A stretch of DNA of 12,080 nucleotides from CAYFMH01 sp964344775. Its GTDB lineage: Bacteria; Patescibacteriota; Gracilibacteria; UBA4473. The position numbers and the translations under genes are program-made. Location of the stretch: positions 1 to 12,080 of the forward strand of contig CAYFOO010000041.1 of the NCBI GenBank assembly GCA_964344775.1, read 5' to 3'. Shown in pieces: positions 6,608-12,080 of the stretch. The notes beneath the pieces were generated by a model that saw only the letters and a program-made list of their open reading frames with translations, was not told the DNA's origin and ran no database searches. Every line of letters starts with the position of its first letter. Position 1 is the first letter of the stretch.

Positions 6608-6662
6608 CTAGTGGAATCCCGACCCCTGTCGGGATGAAACTAGTGAAGCCTGTGAGGACGAC
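6538..6662 (+). repeat. structured insertion element B, copy 2, with a different distal hairpin
   Basis: The first 60 bp equal 3998-4057, including the 12-bp helix (6551-6562 with 6577-6588) and GGGGAGAGG. The distal arm is unrelated in sequence but built the same way: ACAG 6598-6601 with CTGT 6650-6653, ACTAGT 6607-6612 with ACTAGT 6639-6644, and TCCCGAC 6617-6623 with GTCGGGA 6628-6634, separated by purine-rich loops (GGAA opposite TGAA). It also ends in GAGGACGA. A conserved fold with a changed sequence supports a structured RNA. Confidence 0.65.
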
Positions 6663-6748
6663 GGGCCAAATTTTTTAAAAATCAAGCGAAAAATAATCCA
6701 ACCCCTATGCACCGATATAAAAATATTTTGAACAATATATTTATTCAA

Positions 6749-7138
6749 TTATTCATTCTCATTTTCTGGAACCTCTTCTCCTATAAACCACCCACAAAGC
6801 TCCTCTGCCGCTTCTTCGTAGCTTTTCCCTTTCCCTACAAAAGAACCAATCACACACTGATCTCCCTGATAACACTCAAATTCCAGTCCATTACGACAGT
6901 ATCCAATATTTCCTGATTCTGAGATAAATTTATACAGAGGGTCTTCTAACTCTCCAGCTTCTTCTGCTCGAACACTTTCTACCCCCGCCAGAACCAAGGC
7001 CACTGTCAGAGACACCGGCAATACCAATTTTTGGAAATCCAAATAAAACCCTCGAGGAGTCACGATTGGTTTTATATTTCGGAATTCATCTAATTCTTTC
7101 ATCACAAAAATAAATAACCAATTTTTTAAAAAAGCCAA
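6749..7138 (-). CDS. small secreted four-cysteine protein
   Basis: 129 residues from a TTG at 7138, preceded by GGAG seven bases upstream, one of the few good ribosome binding sites in the window. An ATG at 7102 (Met13, preceded by GTG) is the alternative. A hydrophobic segment (about 38-52) ending VRA before Glu-Glu looks like a signal peptide with a long N-region, as in the MORN proteins. The mature part has Cys81, 89, 95 and 115 and a CVIGSFVGKGKSYEEAAEELC segment that resembles the C-terminal domain of the MORN proteins (Cys, Gly/aromatic-rich turn, Tyr-x-Glu-Ala, Cys). It may be a stand-alone version of that DUF4189-like domain; the similarity is weak and judged by eye. It ends in an acidic tail and converges on the MORN/VirB6 array. 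No function can be assigned. Confidence 0.65.
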   Translation of the reverse strand: MAFLKNWLFIFVMKELDEFRNIKPIVTPRGFYLDFQKLVLPVSLTVALVLAGVESVRAEEAGELEDPLYKFISESGNIGYCRNGLEFECYQGDQCVIGSFVGKGKSYEEAAEELCGWFIGEEVPENENE

Positions 7139-7170
7139 GTCGCGTCTCCGTGAATCCGAAAATTAAAATA

Positions 7171-7186
7171 CCTATTGTACAAGAGG
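7171..7186. promoter_or_regulatory. 16-bp palindrome upstream of the small secreted protein gene
   Basis: CCTATTGTACAAGAGG reads almost the same on both strands (one mismatched pair) around the perfect core TTGTACAA. It lies about 33-48 bp upstream of the TTG start at 7138. It could be an operator, but nothing else supports this. Confidence 0.2.
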
Positions 7187-7214
7187 TTCTTTACAAACTA
7201 AAGTGGTATGCTTT

Positions 7215-7261
7215 GCAATTTTTATGGACGACGACCGTAGGGAGGATCCAATAAAAATTGC
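7215..7261. repeat. long inverted repeat (stem-loop)
   Basis: GCAATTTTTATGGA at 7215-7228 pairs with TCC at 7247-7249 plus ATAAAAATTGC at 7251-7261, with one bulged A at 7250 and an 18-bp loop. It lies in the 238-bp gap between two minus-strand genes. Neither arm ends in a T-run, so it is not a textbook terminator. It could be a processing or regulatory hairpin, or a small repeat element. I see no gene elsewhere in 7139-7376. Confidence 0.5.
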
Positions 7262-7376
7262 ATTCTTGCGAAAATCAGACTTAAAAGTTTTTGTTTTCTT
7301 GCAGAGCAATCCACGGTATAGCCTTTTTTACACGAGAAAAACTAATTTCCGGATTTACGGATGTCTAACTCCCAAT

Positions 7377-9233
7377 TTATTGCTCAAACCCCGGCGGCGT
7401 GACGTTCTGAACTCGACCATCCGGACGCACCACAAAAGAATGTTTGTTCAGATCACACTCCCCATTGGTAATCACGCACTTATCTTCATTGGACTGAGAT
7501 TGTTCTCCTGTCTCAGGATCCACGGAGTACTCGGGATAATACCGTCGCATGAAATGTAGATCATACTTCTGTGCTTCCGTTCGATCTGTTCCTGCTCCCC
7601 ACGGACTGATAAGTGGCTCCAGCATACCTCCCCCCAGAGTATTCCGTGTGAGAAGCGTCCCTTCCAACAAGAGCTGTGTCCCCAAAATATCAGAATCCTC
7701 ACGATCTAGTCCATCCAGTATGTTGGGATTGGAGGGATTGATGGTGGACGTCAAAGAACCATCTGAAAAATAGGTTCCAACAAAATTCTTTACGTTATTT
7801 AGCACAAAAATATTTCCAATAATTGGTTTCACATCCGCCTGGTTGTTAATCAAAATAACACCAAAAGAATCATCCACACTTGCGTACCGCATATCCCCTG
7901 CCACGAGTAAGTTTCCATCTTCGATCACGATCGTGTGTCGTCCATCATCAATGATCCGAGGGGATTCAGGGGTGCCTCCATTCCCAATCCGAACAGTCCC
8001 TCCTTTGAAATACGTTACTTTGTTGTCGACAAAATCAGTCACATCAAAATCCCGTGTACCAGATCCTTCATTGGCCGGCAGACTACGAATCAGTTCATAA
8101 GCATTTCTGGTGATATCTTCCCGCATATCTGTCACGGTGATGTTTCCCATGCGAAGCACCCGAGTATCATCCACTCCCCCAGTTTCTTGATAAGAATAAT
8201 TATCTCCCTGCGTCAGCACCTGCCCTTCGATATCTGCCCCCACAATAATTCCAGAAATGTCGGTATTGTCGGCTCCAATTGCTCCCTGCATCGCCGAAAG
8301 ATCAAAAAGTGTGGATCCCCCTACATTATTCCCCAGATTCCCCCCCGGATAGAGTACCGTCCGAGTACCATCTGTTTCGTTGACATCGTACTGCACTCTG
8401 GAAGTAAAAGCCACGGCAATGTCTTTGATCGCTCCCCCTGTCGCTTGTAAATGCGTATCTGCACTATCTTCCTGAGCATTGGCCCCGCCTCCTGTAAAAT
8501 CCTTTTCGAGTCCCCCCTCCTGATCCAAATCCTCATCTACAAAAGTCGTCCCCGCCGGAGCAATTCCGCTCAAAAAAGTTTTGAAAGCATTCGGTAGTAT
8601 CTTGGTGCTTTGTGTGGTTGCATACTCATATACTCGCTGCAATTCTCCAAACAAAAACTGCAGTGGATTGGTAGGAAGAGCATTGCCAGGTTTGTCACTG
8701 AGGAAAAGTTTGATCCAAGGATCAAACTGGACCGGAGGAGAAACTGGATTAGAATTACTGTCAAATATCAGAGTGGTAAAATCATCGGCAATCAAATCTC
8801 CATGCCCATCCACATTCTGCACGTCTATTTCGAATGGAATATTTTTTTCCGTTGGTTTCATGAGAAAAGTATCCGGCTGAGACCCAGTGACAACCTGACC
8901 AGAGGGAACAATCGCCCGAGCAGAAAATTCTACTTCTCCATCAATATTGCTGATGAAATCAAATTTTTGAGTATTTTCCTCCAAATAAACTCCCCCGGGA
9001 CTCTGCGTAGCAGATAAATCGGTAAACCGAAGTCCGTTGGCAAAACTCTGATCAGCATTACTCGTCACGTCATAAAGATTTGTCCCCCCCACCGTGACAT
9101 CTTGGTTTCGGAATGCACCAGTCCCAGGCCGATCAGATATCACGTTGGCAAACACTGTCCCAGAAATTAACAAGCTGATCCCTCCCAACAGAGAGAAAGA
9201 TTTTTGAATGTTTAATGTGCTATTGAATTTCAT
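7377..9233 (-). CDS. large secreted protein, unknown family
   Basis: 618 residues with a clear Sec signal peptide: Lys near the start, hydrophobic core at about 14-30, VFA then Asn. The mature protein is acidic, Gly/Asn/Asp-rich and beta-rich in appearance, with no further membrane segment. Features include the early NVISDRPGTGAF, a GG-rich middle (about 250-340), and a region at about 410-490 of alternating hydrophobic strands (GGTVRIGNGG, HTIVIEDGNLLVAGDMRYAS, IIGNIFVLNNVKNFVGTYFS) that looks like a beta-helix or beta-sandwich. A Cys pair lies near the C-terminus (DKCVITNGECD). The end has no LPXTG or other visible sorting signal. It lies 167 bp downstream of another large exported protein on the same strand, so they may form an operon and a shared surface structure. 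The ATG at 9233 has no Shine-Dalgarno site. I do not recognise the family. Confidence 0.8.
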   Translation of the reverse strand: MKFNSTLNIQKSFSLLGGISLLISGTVFANVISDRPGTGAFRNQDVTVGGTNLYDVTSNADQSFANGLRFTDLSATQSPGGVYLEENTQKFDFISNIDGEVEFSARAIVPSGQVVTGSQPDTFLMKPTEKNIPFEIDVQNVDGHGDLIADDFTTLIFDSNSNPVSPPVQFDPWIKLFLSDKPGNALPTNPLQFLFGELQRVYEYATTQSTKILPNAFKTFLSGIAPAGTTFVDEDLDQEGGLEKDFTGGGANAQEDSADTHLQATGGAIKDIAVAFTSRVQYDVNETDGTRTVLYPGGNLGNNVGGSTLFDLSAMQGAIGADNTDISGIIVGADIEGQVLTQGDNYSYQETGGVDDTRVLRMGNITVTDMREDITRNAYELIRSLPANEGSGTRDFDVTDFVDNKVTYFKGGTVRIGNGGTPESPRIIDDGRHTIVIEDGNLLVAGDMRYASVDDSFGVILINNQADVKPIIGNIFVLNNVKNFVGTYFSDGSLTSTINPSNPNILDGLDREDSDILGTQLLLEGTLLTRNTLGGGMLEPLISPWGAGTDRTEAQKYDLHFMRRYYPEYSVDPETGEQSQSNEDKCVITNGECDLNKHSFVVRPDGRVQNVTPPGFEQ

Positions 9234-9254
9234 TCGGGGAATTTTTAATTTTAG

Positions 9255-9370
9255 AAAGTTTCCCTTTTTGAAGGGAGATTTAGAGGGTTATGTTGCACAA
9301 ACAATGTTTGTTATAAAAACGACATTTGCACTCATAATCCCCCTCCCCCCTTTCTCAAAAGGGGGTTTGA
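9255..9370. repeat. MITE-like imperfect inverted repeat between the two large surface-protein genes
   Basis: The left arm (9255-9292: TTTCCCTTTTTGAAGGGAG, then TTTAGAGGGTTATG) is the imperfect reverse complement of the right arm (about 9333-9370: CATAATCCCCCTCC, then CCCCTTTCTCAAAAGGGG). Each arm also folds on itself (for example CCCCTTT with AAAGGGG). The roughly 40-bp centre is AT-rich and has no coding content. Such short, T/C-tract-bordered palindromic elements are often dispersed non-autonomous repeats. On the minus strand it could also help stop or stabilise transcripts of the upstream gene. Confidence 0.5.
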
Positions 9371-9400
9371 ATTTCGTAATTTTTAATTTTTCATTTTTCA

Positions 9401-12080
9401 TTAATCAAGACATATTCCTGGCTCAAATTCATCATAAAAAAATCGACAATCCATCCCCTCGGGCAAAATATCCCCCGAAACAATATTTCCAAAACCATCC
9501 CGTAGGGTTAACCGAAAATGACATTTGTCCACATTGTCTGCTACGAGGCCTTGAGGTTCTCCACAATTATCGGCTTCTTCATCTATGGAATTTCCCGTTA
9601 TTTCCAAGGTAGAACGATCTTGGCTGACATTACCTGGGACAATTCGAACAAAAAGGTCTCCCGAACTCGTCATTCGACCTGCTTTGTCATAGAGAAGAAC
9701 TTCTATTTCGTATAATCCCACCTGCGTCATTGTCCGCAATGACTCCCCTGGGAAAGTGATGTTGATATCAAATTCAAAAATATTGGTCCCCTCGGCCGGC
9801 TCTTCTGTCCAATAAATAACAGTTTCTTTAAAATCTTTTACCCGTCGGAACCGAATCTGACTCCGCGGAATACTCGTGTCCGTAAAATTCAAACCAGAAA
9901 TCCCACTCGTATTGGTACCATTGGTACCAGCTGGATTATCTGATGCTTGGAATCCTAATTCTACCACCCCATCAGTAGCCCTAAACACTTTTGCATCGGA
10001 CATATCTCCCACAGAATTGAAGGTTTCCTTTCCAAAAAGCCCTTCCATGTGTTCGATCTGAACACTGTTGATTGGAGTCACCACCGTATCTCCGGTGTAG
10101 TCCAGAAACACCGGATCCAACCAATCAATCTGAGCTTCTGGCATATTTGTACAAGCCACATCTTCAAGCCCTCCATAAGGATAAGAAGCTATCGCCGAAC
10201 CAGCACTCCCACTATCAGCCAATTCTGCTGGATCTTTTGCGATATCACAGGGCTCATCGATCGGCAACCAAGCAGATCCATCTCCTACGATATCTTCTTC
10301 GATGGCACAGGTCGGACCATAATCAATCGCACTGGTGGTCCACTGTCCATTGAGTCCCTGAGTCTGCGTATCCGGATAACAAGCCAGTCGAAATTCATCT
10401 CGCACTTGAGGCGTGAAGTCAATCCAATCTGTTTGTAATTGAGCATCTTGGGATCCAGAAAGACCATTAGTATGCAACAGAAGAATAACTTCATCATCCG
10501 CCGTCACATAATCCAACACATCCTCCGTCACCTCCACCGTCTCCGGTGTACTTCCGATACTCCCCAGAGTATTAGTAAGGATTTCCTCCCAAGCCCCCGA
10601 ATTACGATTCCAGATTTTGGCCGTCACTCCATCTCCACTCTCAGAAGTCCCCGCCGCAAGGATCTGGAAAACCAGCTTATGAATCTGGCGAACATTAGAT
10701 CCGTCTAGTTTGTAGAGTTGGGCCGCATATCGAGCCGTCGCCCCGTAGCTGAAGGTGATGTTATCGATTTGGGGGGAAGCCGTAGTTCCACTATCCGCTT
10801 CCAAACCCGTCGCCACATCCACGGTCCCCACCTCAAATCCACCAGTCTCCGCCCACTGGGCCGAAGAAATCGACTGAAACTCTGTCCCACTCATCTGATT
10901 GACTGTCACACCAAATGCCTCTGAAAGGCAATCCTCCATGTCATTGGAAGCACAACTACTCCAGCTCTCACCCCCAGATCCACCGGAATTGTATTGCCAA
11001 TCTCCGCTCAAAAGTGCAATCGATCGCCAAGCTCCCGCTGTATTATCCCAGATCTTGAACGTGGTACGATTGTCAAAAGAAACCGCATAATAAATATTGC
11101 CGTCATTCAACACCTCCGTGACCGTCACCCCACTCATATTTTCCCAGTCATTAGAATCCAGCTGTGCGGCAGCAGTGACGATGGTGCGGATGCCAGAGGG
11201 AGCAGCTTTTAATGTCCCCACCCCCTCAGCTACCTCCACCTCACTCGCATCCTCTACCGTATAATTCCCGCTCCCACTAGACTGGGTGTAGTTGAAACTC
11301 ACATTGTCGACTTCGGGAGAAGCTACAGAACCACCGCCTGACTGTCCATCACTCCAATTCCCCATAGTGATTGGATCCCCCCCCGGATCATTCGCCGCAT
11401 ATAATGCAAAATAAACAGGCCCGGTCATGTCAGTTCTTGGCTCCCCTATAACACTTCCATTAAAAATTATTTCTGTTGTATCCCCTATCCTTCTCACTCC
11501 ATGAGTCCCAATAAGAGATCCAGCCGATCCATTATTTAGCTGACTGGCATTTCTATAGGTCCGCCAACCTCCAGCGAGCCCCGAATAATAACCAGTATAA
11601 GAATCCTGTGCCGAGGTAGCGATGTGCCCTGAAGCGGGGGTTTTTACAATTCCCCAATAAAAATCAGTACTGCTATAACTTGGACCAGAAGACACCGTAA
11701 AAGAAATATCAAAATCTCCTGTATAGGATTCTGTCATATAGGGCATGTCTCTATTTCCCGTGCGGGAAAAAATTGTCAGGTCTGGATCATCCCAGCTAAG
11801 CCACTCCGCCTCCGTCGTCCATTTGTCGAGACTCGGCAGAAAGGGCGGATCACTAGGAGCACCTATCAGACCCGTCGCCAGATCCACCGTCCCCGCCACG
11901 AACCCACCAGCCTCACTCCAATTGGCACTAGAGAGCCCCTCCAGTGTCGTCCCGCTCATCTGATTGACTGCTTGACCAAACGCTTCAGACAGACAACTCT
12001 CTTGATTATTGGTGGCACAGCTTGTCCAAGTCTCACTGCCAGAACTCGCTGAGTTGTACTGCCAAGTGCCGCTATTGTTT
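9401..12080 (-). CDS. large repetitive extracellular protein (N-terminus outside window)
   Basis: The frame is open to the right edge, so the Met at 11959 is internal; 892 residues are visible. In order: a Cys-containing module (SGTWQYNS, two Cys, CLSEAFG, NQMSGT, GTVDLATGL); a LamG/jelly-roll-like stretch of about 170 residues (DFDISFTVSS, YWGIVK, GWRTYRNASQLNN, PVYFALYA); an EVDNVSFNY linker; a strand-rich stretch with AVSFDNRTTFKIWDNTAGAW; then the Cys module again, 355 residues after the first. A region with AKIWNRNSGAWEEI follows, then a Cys-bearing middle. The C-terminal part (about the last 200 residues) looks Ig-like (GLYEIEVLLYDKAGRM, CHFRLTLRDGFGNIVSG) and ends FEPGICLD. No membrane segment or sorting signal is visible. 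It is probably an adhesin- or fibre-like surface protein; domain names are by eye. Confidence 0.75.
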   Translation of the reverse strand, partial: NNSGTWQYNSASSGSETWTSCATNNQESCLSEAFGQAVNQMSGTTLEGLSSANWSEAGGFVAGTVDLATGLIGAPSDPPFLPSLDKWTTEAEWLSWDDPDLTIFSRTGNRDMPYMTESYTGDFDISFTVSSGPSYSSTDFYWGIVKTPASGHIATSAQDSYTGYYSGLAGGWRTYRNASQLNNGSAGSLIGTHGVRRIGDTTEIIFNGSVIGEPRTDMTGPVYFALYAANDPGGDPITMGNWSDGQSGGGSVASPEVDNVSFNYTQSSGSGNYTVEDASEVEVAEGVGTLKAAPSGIRTIVTAAAQLDSNDWENMSGVTVTEVLNDGNIYYAVSFDNRTTFKIWDNTAGAWRSIALLSGDWQYNSGGSGGESWSSCASNDMEDCLSEAFGVTVNQMSGTEFQSISSAQWAETGGFEVGTVDVATGLEADSGTTASPQIDNITFSYGATARYAAQLYKLDGSNVRQIHKLVFQILAAGTSESGDGVTAKIWNRNSGAWEEILTNTLGSIGSTPETVEVTEDVLDYVTADDEVILLLHTNGLSGSQDAQLQTDWIDFTPQVRDEFRLACYPDTQTQGLNGQWTTSAIDYGPTCAIEEDIVGDGSAWLPIDEPCDIAKDPAELADSGSAGSAIASYPYGGLEDVACTNMPEAQIDWLDPVFLDYTGDTVVTPINSVQIEHMEGLFGKETFNSVGDMSDAKVFRATDGVVELGFQASDNPAGTNGTNTSGISGLNFTDTSIPRSQIRFRRVKDFKETVIYWTEEPAEGTNIFEFDINITFPGESLRTMTQVGLYEIEVLLYDKAGRMTSSGDLFVRIVPGNVSQDRSTLEITGNSIDEEADNCGEPQGLVADNVDKCHFRLTLRDGFGNIVSGDILPEGMDCRFFYDEFEPGICLD

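Noticed and set aside
1437..6662. CRISPR array
   Set aside because: Repeats are long (600-1200 bp) and kilobases apart, with coding content; there are no short regularly spaced repeats.
7203..8450. Several plus-strand frames of 74-171 codons opposite the 618-residue gene
   Set aside because: They overlap a long gene with a signal peptide on the other strand and show no protein-like composition or start signals.
1..12080. Recoded UGA (glycine), as in Gracilibacteria or Absconditabacteria
   Set aside because: Several long glycine-rich frames, including one of about 890 codons, contain no in-frame TGA, which would be unlikely if it encoded glycine.
1..12080. tRNA or rRNA genes
   Set aside because: No cloverleaf with a T-arm GTTCRA motif or rRNA-like conserved stretch was noticed on either strand.

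Overview
The window most resembles an accessory region of a candidate-phyla-radiation (Patescibacteria-type) bacterium. The clues are indirect: AT-rich intergenic DNA, few Shine-Dalgarno sites, TAA as the stop of every complete gene, a VirB6/TrbL-like membrane protein, and large secreted proteins with no close model. The standard genetic code fits, because long glycine-rich frames stay open without in-frame TGA. The lineage assignment is inference.

Left half (1-6662, + strand): a tandem array of paired genes. Each pair is the C-terminal part of a VirB6/TrbL-like polytopic membrane protein followed 60-85 bp later by a secreted MORN-repeat protein ending in a four-cysteine domain. The first VirB6 tail (1-449) runs off the left edge. 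It is followed by three further copies of the VirB6 segment: copy 1 (from 1626) open but 5'-truncated, copy 2 (from 3840) frameshifted by a 122-bp insertion, and copy 3 (from 6380) reduced to a stub. Copies are spaced 2214 and then 2540 bp apart. A GC-rich, almost identical block runs from the end of each MORN gene, across a hairpin-rich element (A), into the VirB6 membrane segment and proximal tail. Between blocks lies an AT-rich, strongly diverged module: the distal VirB6 tail, a promoter (TTGACT plus a -10-like hexamer), and the N-terminal and MORN part of the next protein. The layout resembles cassette systems in which identical blocks allow variable modules to be exchanged. A second structured element (B) interrupts copies 2 and 3, while copy 1 keeps the empty site.

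Middle (6663-7376): the array ends just after the third copy. A short convergent gene (6749-7138, - strand) encodes a small secreted four-cysteine protein whose C-terminus resembles the end of the MORN proteins. It is preceded by a 238-bp intergenic region with a long inverted repeat.

Right half (7377-12080, - strand): two consecutive genes for large exported proteins. The upstream one (9401-12080, N-terminus beyond the window) contains a duplicated module and a LamG-like stretch. The downstream one (7377-9233) is a complete 618-residue protein with a clear signal peptide. A MITE-like inverted-repeat element lies between them. All appear to be cell-surface or secreted proteins, so the window as a whole looks like a secretion- and surface-related locus.
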